64,000 bases of DNA from Euborellia annulipes (GCA_023213315.1 JAKCPI010005155.1:1-64000); one strand, 5' to 3'; counted from the stretch's first letter, positions 51,800 to 63,617 are shown. Notes: generated from the sequence alone by a model not told the origin. Numbers and translations: made by a program.

Positions 51800-54458
51800 G
51801 TTAGCTCCTTTATTTATTATTAAAAAAAAAAAATAATAATAAACAATTTTCGATAAAATTATTTTTTATATTTTCAACTCCATTTAATAAATTTCTTTAC
51901 TTATCTCAATCAGAATAGGTCAGTCGCAAGATTTTTTGTCATCTAAATTACAATGGAGAAAGAAAAAACCCAAAAAGTAAGTAAAAATATATATTTTTAA
52001 TGGTTAATGTGGTCCTTGTATTTCTTCAAAATTTTCCTTATTTTGGCATATACCTCGATCAAATTGGCTTACCGCCACCTCTTTTAGAATAATAAAGGGA
52101 AGGGAGGGTGAATTCTCCCTGAAAACTTCCTAATTTTAATAAAAATTTACTTACCGTCATATAGGATCACGCCGTAAATTTAAATATTATATTTTAATAA
52201 TAACTAACCTTTGGTTTTTGTGTGAAGGTGACAGTCAATCTTATCTCCTTCTAATTACATTCAAATATTCTTTCTATTTACTATTTAATTGTTCTAATAT
52301 AAATGTTTTCATATTTTTACACTAAATAAATTAATAAATCACACCCAATTGGTAGATTCTTATTTAAAAAACTTAATAGAAGTGAGTGATCTTTCTGTAC
52401 ACAATTCACATATTTCTTTCCATTCAAAGCAATTTCACATTATAATTTATTAAGTTACAAGATTGATATTAATTATTTAGGGGATGTGGTTCCAAATTAT
52501 GGAATAAATAAAACCAGAAAGTTTCCTTTTTGACAGAATTTCAACTCCAACAACAGGTGGGCAAACTGGTGTAATATTTATTTATTTAAGCTTAGTTGAG
52601 CTTAATTTTAACTAGTTAAATTTAAATAAGATCATAGAAATAATCCTTAAAATGAATTTAACAAATTATTTCCAAAAAATTGCCAATTCTGATAGATAAT
52701 TTCAAATAGCTTAATGACATATTGAGTGTCTATATATATATATATATAAAGTTATCAGCAGCAAATCCACTTTTTATATTTTATTTAATATTAATTGATT
52801 CAAAAAGCAATCATTGCAAGCAGTTTTGCCTTTCCCAAGCAACTTCTACTTCGGTACAAAAAATTAAATTAATTTGAAATATACAGTATCAAGAATTGAT
52901 TCTATGCTCACTCCTTGTTTTTTTTATTTTGAAGGCAATATAAAAAAAATTAGTTGTTGGGTTTTTTTGACCAGGCCACTTGAAATTAATTTGATTCAAT
53001 TTCTTAGAAAAAAATATTTTTTTCATTTCCTGGCTAATTACTCTTTGAACGAAGCCATTGATGACGAGTAGGAAAAAATTTTATACTCTTAGTAAGTGAA
53101 CGCGATCATGGCTAGCAGCATCTCTCGTTACATGTCCTCCCATTTAGCTCAAATAAAATCGGTAAATAGATATAATGATTTAAATTTTTTTTTTTATTCA
53201 TTAAGTTTAATAGACTCTCTTGATTTTTGGTGAGTTTGAAGTTTTCTTTAGTTAGAGTATTTCTCTATTTTCTCTCTTCTTGACTGAAGGTGTTTTTAAT
53301 ACTCTTTGTATTTCTAAATCACTCATTAAAGATATGAAATTTTTTTTATTAAAAGGAAGGCTTGTATTCTATCCTCATTTCATTTAGCTGTAAATGTTAA
53401 TATTATTAGCTTTTAAATTATTCATTGGGTGTGAACATATTCTTTAACAGGCTTTTATTGATATACTGGTAATAGGATAGAAAATTTATTATCCGGATAA
53501 AGATGGACTAGTCGACTAAGGACTAATGATATTTAAATTAAACAATCATAAAAAAAGATGCTATTCTCGTGATTGAACAGTAGCCTACGAGGGTATATAT
53601 ATTTTCAAAGGGTGGGAGTTCGAATTCATATTTGAAGATTCAACCTCCACACTCCAGCTCACCTACTCAAATATTTAAAATATATATATATATATTCTGT
53701 TCAAAGGAACCTGTCCATGACAAATGCCTACCCGACCCCCCTTTCATTAATATACTGGTTAATTGAGATTCCGGATAATAATATTTCAATTGTACTTATT
53801 TAAAAACTATTTATTTTTTATCATAAGTCGTATTTTATGTTAAACTTTTCTTTAATTAGACACATTTTCCATAATTATGCATGAATACAACTGTATACTA
53901 ATCCATATAAAAGGTGTATAATTCATTATTTTCTTTTAAAATCTTTAAATCTTAGATATAGTGAAAGTAATGCTAAAAATATTTTTCATATTTCACATAC
54001 TACATGCTTTAATTTTTGTTTCAGGAGGTTCTGAACGGCAGCGGATCAGACTAGCTTCGGTCCTATGGTTTAGTAAAGAGAGAGAAAAGTGCCTGTTAAC
54101 ATCTCTCTCTCCATCGAGCCTCTTTTATCTCCAAGAATTCTTTTCGTTTAGTAAGTCACTCTTGAAATTTTTGCAATTCTAATTCATTTTTCAATTAAAT
54201 TTATGCTGATAAATTCAAAGAGCTAATTATTAAAAACTTGACATTTAATATACAACAATTTAAGTTTTATACAAACCAATATTATTAATTAGATAAAGCT
54301 GAGGATTATTAATAGTAAAATTTTGACTTTTTTAGAGATATAGATATTTTGAGGAAGTTTTATTTAGTAAATCGATTTAAAAGAAATAAATGCTAAAACT
54401 TTACTTACCAATAAATTAAAATATATTAAAACAAGTTCATTTTTCTTTTAATTATAGA

Positions 54459-54540
54459 TTGGAATTCGAATCATATCCATCTTGGCTCTTCATCAATATC
54501 AGCACAAAGGGGCTCCTATCTTAAGGCTGCAAGTTCAAAT
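54459..54540 (+). other. Exon-like segment in the right palindrome arm
   Basis: TTTTAATTATAG acceptor and AAATGG|GTATGT donor bound an open segment that reads DWNSNHIHLGSSSISAQRG. The mirror segment in the left arm (about 47578-47659, minus) keeps the same sites. The phases do not join neatly to the other exon-like segments, so a noncoding transcript exon is as likely. Confidence 0.22.
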
Positions 54541-56641
54541 GGGTATGTATTACATGTATATACAGTATATACTGTATCCTTCCTTAAAAAATATTCCGTA
54601 AGATGAATTTTTTTTTATTTCTGTTTGAAGGGGCGGGCGACAGCGCAGATTTGTTCATCTCCCTTGTGTGAAAGTGGCTGTAATTAACGATGAGTTCGAT
54701 GAAAATGACAGGAGGTAGCGGCCAGATTTGTTCATCTGCCTTCAGCGTGATAGAGAGGACTTCACTACAGACTGCGAGGAGTCCTCGAGTGCTTCGTAGC
54801 TACTTCAGAGTGTAAAGGCCTGTATATACATATTTAGCATAAGCGCAGAGTGAGCTGGCTAAGAAATTTTCAAAATTATTATTATTTTTTTTTTTAATTC
54901 GGCCTAAATATTATATTTTAGTTAGATTGCAAGGTTAATTAGCATGTTCTTCTTCTAACATTTCAGAGTTTCTTTTCTAGATTAAAGTGAGAGATGGTTT
55001 GAAAAGTACAGCTAAATAACTGTAAGTAGGGTTTATTTTTAAGTGTATCGAAAGGAACTATCTCTCTCTCACCGCTGGATCAGCATCTACTATGAGACAT
55101 TTCAAATGTTTAGAGTTAAGTTATTAGTACAGTATATTAGGCATAAGGATTGTGTGTATTTGGGGTTCTATCTCTCTATCTTTTTTCTCTCTCTTGTTAC
55201 TTTAAGTCATTATAATTTTAAGATATTAAAATACACACATTTCTTTATAAATAGGATATCAAATAGTTTTTTAGGAGGGCGAATAATTAAAAATCTCTGT
55301 GCTTATGCATGCATGTCTTTGTTTTTGGGGGTCTAGGCCTTCTCAAAGGTTCTCTGACCTTCTCTTGGATTGAGGTGAATTGTGAATTGGCATCTCTCTG
55401 GCATAGGTGTCGCTTTTCATTCTCCGTTGTTGTCCCTCTCTTCCCAAATAGGTTTGCGATATTCAAGAATATTGCATAATTAGGCAGGGCTCCCAGGAGA
55501 GTGTGAATTCACTTTTGACCAATTTCCAAGAGAACTATGAGAATTCTTCTATCCATCGTTTCGTATTTGAGAGAGAAAGAATTTTTTAATTCTTTCTCTG
55601 GAGCCCGATAGGTCAATGCTAACGATTTGCGCTGGTTGTGTCAGTAAAGAATGAGTTAATGGCTTCAAATGTTAGTTCGGTTAGGATGTTGTTAGCTATT
55701 AGGGTTCTTTTTTTTCAGCAGGCATTTGAAACAACGCCATTCTTTTACTGATGGGCAACCAAACCAAATCTTCGGTACAGTACTTTCCCGGGCTTCCTTC
55801 CTAACTCGGTTCTTAATTTGATCAATTAATTCTGCTCTTTAGCTCGCTAGTATTTATTTATTAGGTAGGTGGGCAGAAATTAATTGATCTGTAAGTAAAT
55901 TCAAATTAATATAGGAATCTTTCTTTTTCTCTTAATCTTTCCTTGGGGTTTTGGGCGCGATTTCCCGATTCGTTACGATTATTATTTTAAATGAAGGCTC
56001 TCTATTGCTTTCTCGGGAGTGTTACGTGATACGCGATCGTCTCAAGAAAGAAGAGGATCCCACCGAAGTGTTAACTGGCAATAAATTAATCATATCTCAT
56101 GGATTTTTTGAGAAGAACAATGTGTTTATAATGTTTAAAGCATTGTTTATATGTAATTAGAACTATCTTGTCTATTTACTTACAAATCTTTGCTTTGAAC
56201 CCTCTAACGCATTGCTTAATAAAATGTAAGCAATTTAAAAATTTCTTGAAATGTATATATTTACTATTAATCTGTAATATATTAAATGTTAATATCCATA
56301 TTTTTTCATTTTAGATTCTATCGTTTTTAATTTCTTCCAAAAATATTGGCTCCCAATAATTCCAAAAAGTGAACAAACTGAAATTCTATTGCTTGACCTT
56401 AAAAATCCAAATTTTATTTGTGAATATGTCTGTTGGGCATAAAGAAACAGTCTACATGGTAAGTTTATTATTACAATGGAACTTCTCGTTTTTTTGAATT
56501 ACAGCAATTGATTAATATTTTTCCTCTTTTTTTTTCAGATTTCGAACTGTTGGTGTGGGTCGACTGGTTGGCATTTCTTCAATCTTCAGAGGATATATAA
56601 GCAAGCGGAATTCTCAAGTAAATATTAAAAATATTTGTAAA

Positions 56642-56740
56642 ATGCTTGCTTCGGCGATATATATATATACTATAAATTAGAGCGATACAGAGATTAGCAT
56701 GCCTCTTGCGCAGGGATAATAGGCAAAATCGAGAAGCGTT
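56642..56740 (+). ncRNA. U6 snRNA-like sequence, degenerate (right arm)
   Basis: ATGCTTGCTTCGGCGATAT, GCGATACAGAGATTAGCATG, CCTCTTGCGCAGGGATAATA and TCGAGAAGCGTT follow the U6 order. It is the mirror partner of the left-arm copy but keeps GCGCAGGGAT better. GGATATATAAGCAAG about 50 bp upstream could be a former TATA element. Confidence 0.75.
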
Positions 56741-56773
56741 ATTAAAAATATTTAAGCCTAGAGCCCACTTGGG

Positions 56774-56934
56774 CGCAAGGGCATATATAAAAATTTTTTT
56801 TCGGGGGGTCCCGAACTCAAAAATTTTTTGACGAAACTATAATCAATTTTTCCGCAGGGCGGCAAAAATTTTTTTCCTGCCATGAAAATCAATTTACTTT
56901 TTTTAGGAACACTTGGCCCCCCCTTATATATCCT
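56774..56934. mobile_element. Short hAT-like MITE between U6-like copies
   Basis: CAAGGGCATATATAAAAAT at the left and CCCCCCTTATATATCCTTG at the right are inverted, with CGGGGGGTCCC and GCAGGGCGGCAAAAATTTTT inside. No target duplication recognised. Confidence 0.45.
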
Positions 56935-57064
56935 TGTTAATATTTTGTCCTCTTTTTTGTTTTAGATTTCGAACGGTTGAGTTATCGGGGCTGTTCGGCG
57001 TTTCTTCTATCTTCAGAGCATTTATAAGCAAAAGGAATTCTCAAGTAAATTTTGAAAATATTTG

Positions 57065-57155
57065 TATCTGCGTTACATATACTAAAATCGGAACGCTACA
57101 GAGAAGATTAGCATAACTCTTGCGCAAGGATCACATGCAAATTCGGGTAGCGTTA
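57065..57155 (+). ncRNA. U6 snRNA-like sequence, best preserved copy
   Basis: CATATACTAAAATCGGAACG, CTACAGAGAAGATTAGCATA, ACTCTTGCGCAAGGATCACA and TGCAAATTCGGGTAGCGTT match U6 along its length, with the ACAGAGA box intact. Changes at the catalytic AGC-triad neighbourhood and the 3' stem, loss of the 5' stem and no clean T-run terminator suggest a pseudogene. TTTATAAGCAAAAGG upstream and homologous upstream blocks shared with the other copies show DNA-level duplication including the promoter. Confidence 0.75.
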
Positions 57156-57814
57156 TTAAAAATATTTAAATTTTCAATTTAATTTCATTGTTAATTGGCT
57201 TCATGCACTGGCATATTTGTTGTTATTCTCGTCGTAACTTCCATGACAAGAGATAATGTTTTTCTCAACTACAAACGAAGATCACAAATATTTAAAAAAT
57301 TAGAAAATTTTTTTACTGAAAATCAGGCTTCAAATCGAAATTAATTTAAAATCATTAAATACCAAAGATTCATATGAATCCGCAAAATTTTGAAATTGGC
57401 TACATTAAATCAATTCAAATTAAAGATAGTCAGATTTCTCCACACACATTAACCAACATATGCTTTATAAGAATGAAGAACTCTAATTTTTCCTTGGGGG
57501 AGCATGGAACGTGGTGCTCCCTATAAACGTTCTCAAGAAGAAACGGCTATCACACACCGCAATCAAAAAATGTATTTAATAATTGCATTTAATCTAAATT
57601 TTAATTTTTTGTTTTTAATCTTGCTGATATTTTGAATGAAATTTTTCTTAATTATCGAGTTTCACCTTTAGGTTTTCTTCTTTTCGTTTTATTTTTACTG
57701 TTTTTTGAATAAATTTTTTTCTAAGCATCATGTTTCAACTTCCAACTCATGAATGTCTTGATTAGTTGTTCTGGGGCTTCTCTTTGCACTGCGACCTTTT
57801 AGATCAGATCTATT

Positions 57815-58050
57815 GTGCTCCCCCGATCTAGGAATGGTTCGAATTCGGGTGATGTTTTACCCCTGAATTCCTATGTCCATCCCTCAGGCCCTAAGTGCCT
57901 GGAATTGGAGGGGATGTGTACTCCCTTTTGCACCAGCAGAGACGTTCGACTTTGGTTGAATTTTTTCGGCAATTTGGGTTCAAACTCGAGTGACATTTTA
58001 CCTCGTATTACTAAGCCTCAGCTTATCCGATAAGCCACGCTCGCCTCACA
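57815..58050 (-). mobile_element. tRNA-derived SINE-like segment
   Basis: On the minus strand GAGCGTGGCTTATCGGATAA looks like box A and GTCACTCGAGTTTGAACCCA like box B. An upstream block repeats a similar box-B word, GGTAAAACATCACCCGAATT. Probably a dimeric or duplicated SINE head. Confidence 0.45.
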
Positions 58051-58082
58051 TGAATGTCTTTGTCGATATAATGTAAATAGGG

Positions 58083-59020
58083 TTCTTGATGTAAAAGCTG
58101 TGGCTGTGTTATTTAATGAACGATGTGTAAAGAAAGAGGCAGCCAAGAAATAAAGCTCTGAATGCTTTTACTCATTAAGCGGAAACGTTTTGGTGCATAT
58201 GTATCATCTGTTGCAATAGTATTGAGACTAAAGCGCGGTAGTTAGGCAGCTCAAATAACACACGCACTTTAAAGCTTTCTTGTCAGTGTGAGAAATACCT
58301 TTTTCAAAGCAAACAATAGGCCGGACGACCCTTTTTAAACTTCTCTGTTCTTAAATAAGAATGGTGATCGCCCCCCTCGCCCCCCCCCCCCTTTAATCCG
58401 CCCCTGCCTCAACCCCTAATAGCTATATTAACAAAAAAGTAATAATGAGTATCGATTAAGTCTTATATGGCCTGAGATGCCGAGAAGACCGTGAGTATGT
58501 GTGTGTGAGTGTGAATGGGAAAAAAGTGGGAGTGTTAAAAAAAAAAAACCTGTTAAACAGAGTCGTAAGGCCTATTGTCTTCTTTGAAAAAGGTATTTTT
58601 CACACAACAAGCTTTAGTGTGCGTGTGCCATTTGGGCTGCCTAATTATCGGGCTTAAGTCTCAATACTATTACAATAAATGGTATTTAATTAGTGTATAA
58701 TATGCTCAGAGTTGGTCATGTGGTATGGGATATACAGCTATTTAAAAAGCAAACATTATACATGTATTAGAATTTGGGGTATCATGAAAATATAATGATA
58801 TATTCAACTCACAACGAAAATCATTATATTTTCTTAATAGCCTAAATTCCAATTATATACATGTATAATAGTTTGCTATTTAAATAGATGTATATCCCAT
58901 ACCACTTGACCAGATCTGATATATTATACACTAACTAATGGACTGAGGATAGTACGTAGTAATAAATGCACCGAAACGTTTCCGGCTGATTAGCAAAGAG
59001 CATTCAGAGCATTATCTCTC
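58083..59020. mobile_element. Fold-back element with hammerhead-like motif and S1 SINE piece
   Basis: AAAGCTCTGAATGCTTTTAC, AAGCGGAAACGTTTTGGTGC at the left and ATGCACCGAAACGTTTCCGG, AAGAGCATTCAGAGC at the right are inverted; inner arms include GGATATACAGCTATTTAAA/TTTAAATAGATGTATATCC. CTGAGGA...GAAACGTTT lies at 58943-58980. A SINE tail occupies 58440-58545. It shares its termini with the 25.0-25.3 kb element. Confidence 0.6.
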
Positions 59021-59039
59021 GTCTACCTCTGTCTCTATA

Positions 59040-60440
59040 CATCCTTCACTAAAAAGGATTCTTGAGGTGATAAATTATAAGATCAGGTCCTTCTGAGAGA
59101 ATATTATTTACTTTTGATGTCGTATTGTTTTTCTAATGCATTTTATTTCGTGATCTTAAGAAATGCTAATTTAGAGAAAAAAAAAGGTTTATAAAAAAAT
59201 AACATCATAAGCTTAAATGAAGATTCAAATTTTTATTATTTTATAAAAATTATATATACACATGGCTAAAATGAGAATATTTCATTTGAGAAATTATATA
59301 CATACATATATATATATATATATATATTACATTTATTTTACAAGACTAGCTATATTGTACCTTATAAATTAAAATTATTTTTTGGTATTTATTAAATAAA
59401 AGGCAATAACCTGCAAATCTTTCCAGGTCTTCTTAATCAGAGCTAACTCTAAGCTTAATGCTTTTTGACTTAGGCTTAGCTCTTCATATACCATCTAGGT
59501 AATATATGATTAACTCTGATTAAAAAGACTGGGTAAGTTTTGGAACTTAATTGTCTTTTTTAAGGATATTTTGGAATTATGTTTCTAATAACAAATGTTT
59601 TTTTTTTATTAATAATTATATTCGGGTTGGCATTTGACTGAAAATATTTCATTTTAAACCCAAATTTATTTTCGTTTTTTGCAAATATATCCTCTTTCAC
59701 TCACTCGATTGTTTGATAATTCTCGATATTTTAGGTTTAGAGGTAAACGTCTTAATTATTATGGCGGAGATTATGTTGTGGTGAAACTGAGAAAACAGTG
59801 ATTCGCGAAAAAAGTATCGCCCTTGTGTTTCTTTCGGGCCGATTCACTCCTCGTTTTAATATCTTATTACGATCACTTAGGATTATAAATTAGCCAAACC
59901 CCAACCTAATCTGACGGGTGGTTCCAGAGATATAAGCAAAATAAAAAGCTAAATACACACATAAAACATTCATGCGCACATTGACATTTTCTTGCATTTC
60001 TAGGGTCTTTACCATCTGTATCGTAAAGGTATATAAAAAAATTGGGGGGGGGGGGGGTTTGATTTTTCACAATCATAAATCTTTCTCCTTATATTATATT
60101 ACATATAATAGAAGGAAAGTAAAAATAACAAAACATACAATACACATCTTTTTATATCTCTAAATAAATCTAACTTAAATAAAATATTTACATTCGTATT
60201 TACATATTAGATGAACCAAATTTATACGTTAATTTAATTAAGACCCTAAAATTTAATTTTTGTAACAATGATATATTTACAAAAAAATTTCATCCTTGGA
60301 AGTTTTTAATAGAAATAATTTTTCCCAATACCCTCATTTGATCATATAATGTATTCTAACATTTGAGATTGTTAGTACGTACTAACAATGATGACGAACT
60401 ATAAATTGACAGTTCGCTAGATAGAAAGACTCAAGTTTTA
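59040..60440. other. No gene recognised
   Basis: AT-rich with TA microsatellites (59304-59328), a G14 run (60044-60057) and no coding exon. A short AGAGCTAAC/GTTAGCTCT-type inverted patch lies around 59440-59520 (AACTCTAAGC, GATTAACTCTGATT). Confidence 0.45.
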
Positions 60441-60443
60441 CAA

Positions 60444-60922
60444 TCCAGGATCCCAGGCCCATTTTTAAATTTTTCCTCTTACAACAATTCTTGATTGTGG
60501 TATCTAACAGGAGTAGCAGGTATATAATATTTCAATTTGACGATTCCGAAAAATTTATTATTATTTATGGGTTTTTTCATTAAATCTTAAGAAAATTATC
60601 AACATTATTGAAAAAAAAAAATATTTCTCTACAAAATATATGGTTTGATCAGAGTCCCCTATTTCGAACCAAATATTTTGTAGGAAAAATATTTTTTTTT
60701 TCAATAATGTTAATAATTTTCTTAAGATTTAATGAAAAAACCCATAAATAATAATAAATTTTTGGGAATCGTCAAATTGAAATATTATATCCCTACTACT
60801 GTTAGCTACCACAATTAAGAATTGTTGTAAGAGGAAAAATTGGCGGTCTCATCAAAATGAAGCTACTCACGGAAAATTAGTTTGATAGTAATAACTTGGA
60901 AAAATGGGCCTGGGATCCTGGA
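60444..60922. mobile_element. Fold-back element, about 200-bp arms
   Basis: TCCAGGATCCCAGGCCCATT to ACAAAATATATGGTTTGATC is mirrored by GAACCAAATATTTTGTAGG to AAAATGGGCCTGGGATCCTGGA. The arms share CTTACAACAATTCTTGATTG and CATTAAATCTTAAGAAAATT. The right arm has a 60-bp insert (60842-60897). Confidence 0.85.
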
Positions 60923-61393
60923 CCATTATTCTTTGATAATCAAAAATTTCCAATTCACTAGTGAAAAATAATATTGCTTTTAAAAAGAAATTAAGGTCAA
61001 TTTAAATTTGATCCATCTAATACTTATATTTGGCATTTAAATTGTTTATTTTGATTAAAATATCTATGCTAATCTCCTAAGAGTAATCGTTGCTAAATTC
61101 TCACTTATCTGCCGATTCTACCAGTCTTTGTTTTTGTAATAAGGCCTCAAATAGAAAATATTTTTAAAATTGTTTAGAAAAAATAGTCATAATTATAAAT
61201 TAACAATTTTCAAAGGAATTTTTTTTTTTTTTTTTTTGATAATCTATGCTTTTTTTTTAAATAATGAAGATTATAAGCGTATGAAATAGATTAATAATCA
61301 ATAACAATGAATAATAGATTAATTTAATCTTAAATAATAAATTAATTAAAGTTAAGGAAGATCAAATAATTATTTTAGAATATTTTAAAAATC

Positions 61394-61582
61394 TCAGGCA
61401 GCTGCCCCATTACTTCCTCTCCAGCAGACATGTTCGGTACTTGAGGCGTCCACTAAGAATGGAGGTTGATTCCCTCTGTTGCCTAGCGAGCTTGAAGAAC
61501 TTGAAGCTACACTTGATGCTTGACCCACAGTTTTTATTGGCGGCCTGTGATGGTAGTATCCGTTTGGACTGCTCAAAGCGCC
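61394..61582 (-). CDS. SLC6 transporter terminal coding exon
   Basis: TTTTCTAG acceptor, 62 codons and TGA. GALSSPNGYYHHRPPIKTVG, then a serine run (SSSSSS), GNQPPFLVDASSTEHVCW and a GAAA end. Low complexity and lineage-specific, as usual for the C-terminal tails of this family. Confidence 0.78.
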   Translation of the reverse strand, partial: GALSSPNGYYHHRPPIKTVGQASSVASSSSSSLGNRGNQPPFLVDASSTEHVCWRGSNGAAA

Positions 61583-62981
61583 CTAGAAAATTAATAGACT
61601 AATGAGAGAAGAGGAATTTCGAAAAATAAATGCTGTTTTGGAACATACTTGCTCTTAGAGGTTCAATTCGAGAAATTGCATTTGAAAGTTTTATAAGCAT
61701 ATATATTATTTAAATAGCCGGACAACAAATGAAGAGGCCAGAATCAATAGCAAAGAATGGAAATATATTTTCGCCACTTTGCCACTCAAAAGAGAACATG
61801 TTTTAGGCTTAACTCAAAAAGAAGAGAATTTTCGGACTTTCGCCACTAAGACTCTCAGCAGACGATATAAAACCTATAGAAAAACCCCATCTATTCGCAC
61901 TACAATGAGGTAGCCTTTTAACTGGAGTGATTATTTTCCCGTGCAACCAGCTCCGGGTTGACTATAGTGCAAGGCTGTTGCTATTCACACTGTGCTGGCT
62001 AGTCGTTGGAAAAACCTCAGCAGCTTCGAATAGCAAAACCAACCCATTTCGACAACCGGACGGCCAAGCAATCATTCCTGTTGACGGGCAGCAGCATCGT
62101 AGTGCTAATAAATGGGAGATTTCTATTGTTTAGGTGTATTTACACTAAGCGAGCGAACTCGCTCTATCTCCCCCCTCTTTTTCTTTTTCTCACTAAAACA
62201 AGCAAAATTTTTCAACTCCTTATCTGTTGTTAATTTGCTTGGCTGGGAACACTCCAAAACACTATAAAGGAGATGGAAATCATAGTTGAGGAGGTAGAAT
62301 GAGCGTTTGCTCGCTCAGTGCACCTATCAAAGGTTTATTTCCTTATTGGGCCTGACTAGGCCAATCCTGGGCCAGTCTTCGCGAACCAATAAGTGCAAGG
62401 GCTTTGTTGTTTTTTTCCTATATTGGCCCAAGTTCACTTTCTCTGCATTGTCGGGTGTCGTTTCAATAATTACTTTGACTTTTTTATTTCTCCACAAATT
62501 GAAAAACACTAGCGTTTTTATTTTTTATTTCATTGATTGAATGAGTATTAGTAATCCCTACCTTATTTCGTACAGAATGTGTATAATCTTTTGTTCCTTG
62601 ACGTTTGAGAGTATAATCTCGTTTTCCAGTTTGTTGAAAGTGAGATCTGAATTGCCACCAACTGTGATAATAAATAGGATCTGCAGGTCCCCAATTACGA
62701 GAAGGTTTTAGTGTACTCTTAAATTTCTACAAAAGAAAAAAAATTATAATTTATTTCTTAATCGAATTAAAATATATTTCTATAGGCTATATGTATTGTT
62801 TATATACCTGCAAAAATCCATAATCGTCTTGTATTGATATTTGACAAATGGCAGAGAGAAGCACAATAATCCAAGTAAATAAATATAATATCCATCCAAA
62901 TGTATAGACCCATACTGGATCTGGATGATTGGGATTCATTCCTGTAAGAGGCATATCGACCAACGACCATATTTCCACCAC
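61394..62981 (-). CDS. SLC6 sodium-coupled transporter, last three coding exons
   Basis: Minus-strand join 62808-62981, 62562-62726, 61394-61582: 176 codons including stop, all junctions phase 0. The first exon covers the last membrane helix (VWVYTFGWILYLFTWIIVLL). The second has the cytosolic signature LKPSRNWGPADP, which in the sodium/chloride-coupled amino-acid and neurotransmitter transporter family follows transmembrane helix 12. The third is a low-complexity cytosolic tail. Such proteins use the sodium gradient to import small solutes across the plasma membrane. The substrate-binding helices are encoded beyond the right window edge, so the subfamily cannot be told. Confidence 0.88.
61650..61870. 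repeat. Partial copy of the 29345-29612 MITE
   Basis: AAATAGCCGGACAACAAATG, AGGCCAGAATCAATAGCAAA, ATATATTTTCGCCACTTTGC and TTTCGGACTTTCGCCACTAA match the first copy, ending CTCTCAGCAGACGATATA. It lies in the last SLC6 intron. Confidence 0.7.
62562..62726 (-). CDS. SLC6 transporter exon with PSRNWGPADP motif
   Basis: CTTTTGTAG acceptor and AATAAG|GTAGGG donor, 55 codons. KFKSTLKPSRNWGPADP matches the invariant R-P-x-x-x-W-G-P-x-D-P-type motif of the family. It is followed by a basic, Tyr- and Trp-containing tail (HSWWQFRSHFQQTGKRDY). Confidence 0.88.
62808..62981 (-). CDS. SLC6 transporter exon with last transmembrane helix
   Basis: CTTTTCAG|GTGGTGG acceptor and TTGCAG|GTATAT donor, phase 0 both sides, 58 codons. 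SLVDMPLTGMNPNHPDP is the last extracellular loop, VWVYTFGWILYLFTWIIVLL and following residues form helix 12, and ISIQDDYGFLQ starts the cytosolic tail. Confidence 0.88.
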
Positions 62982-63147
62982 CTGAAAAGAAAAATTTAAA
63001 TTACAAAGTGATAAGGCATATGTTTAAAGAGAAGTTGATATCTCTAATTTCACGGGTTTGGGGTAGGGCTATAGAGGGTCAGATTGCATCAAATTTTTAC
63101 TATAACAAATCTCCGCAGTCATATAGTATCTCTTATACGGAACATAT

Positions 63148-63420
63148 ATAAAATGTGTTTGTTCTTTTGCTTTCTCTCAAATTATTTGTTAATATAAAGC
63201 GATTGTATTCAAAATTCGATGTTGAGACACATTGTGAAGCCCCCAAAATATTAGGTGCCGTTAAATGGGTTTTAATATAAGGCCCTATCATTGAAAATAT
63301 ATTTTTATAAATATATTTTGACACAAAAAAATTTGGTGTGAAAGTACAACACTCAACTTTCGAATACTGAATGTAAGAGAAAGTTGTGTGTTGCGCGGTC
63401 AGTCATATCAGACTTTTGAC
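63148..63420. repeat. Repeat family R1, partial copy
   Basis: TTTGCTTTCTCTCAAAT...CAAAATTCGATGTTGAGA at the start and the terminal hairpin words GACACAAAAAAATTTGGTGT and TTGTGTGTTGCGCGGTCAGT are recognisable. The middle is deleted. It lies upstream (5') of the SLC6 exons. Confidence 0.55.
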
Positions 63421-63550
63421 TTTTTTTATTCTTTTATTTCCCCCTCCTCTTTTCAACCGACCCACAAAAATCCAAAGTTAAAATCTCACCCACAAGGTAG
63501 ATAAATTCTTGGTTAAATAAAAGATGACAAAGACAATTTCTCATATATAC

Positions 63551-63551
63551 A

Positions 63552-63615
<64 letters not shown>
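63551..63615. repeat. (TA)n microsatellite
   Basis: About 32 TA units. Similar shorter runs are at 48419-48442, 44450-44463 and 49384-49400. Open frames of alternating Tyr-Ile here are artefacts. Confidence 0.95.

Positions 63616-63617
<2 letters not shown>

Larger units (their letters stand above)
51800..56755. repeat. Large inverted repeat, right arm (about 5.0 kb)
   Basis: Mirror of 45259-51020, without the 0.69-kb insertion. A small difference at the former insertion point is GATCACGCCGTAAATTT (about 52168). Exon-like features in this arm carry frameshifts relative to the left arm. Confidence 0.95.

Noticed and set aside
53961..54182. Frame with SGGSERQRIRLASVL, resembling the ABC-ATPase signature LSGGxxQRxxLA
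   Set aside because: One residue too many inside the motif, no Walker A/B or other ATPase exon nearby, and the flanking residues are low complexity. The mirror copy at 47933-48154 is equally isolated. Most likely chance.
57065..57155. Functional U6 snRNA gene
   Set aside because: Core box kept, but the 5' stem, the catalytic region after ATTAGCAT and the 3' end deviate and no clean T-run terminator follows.
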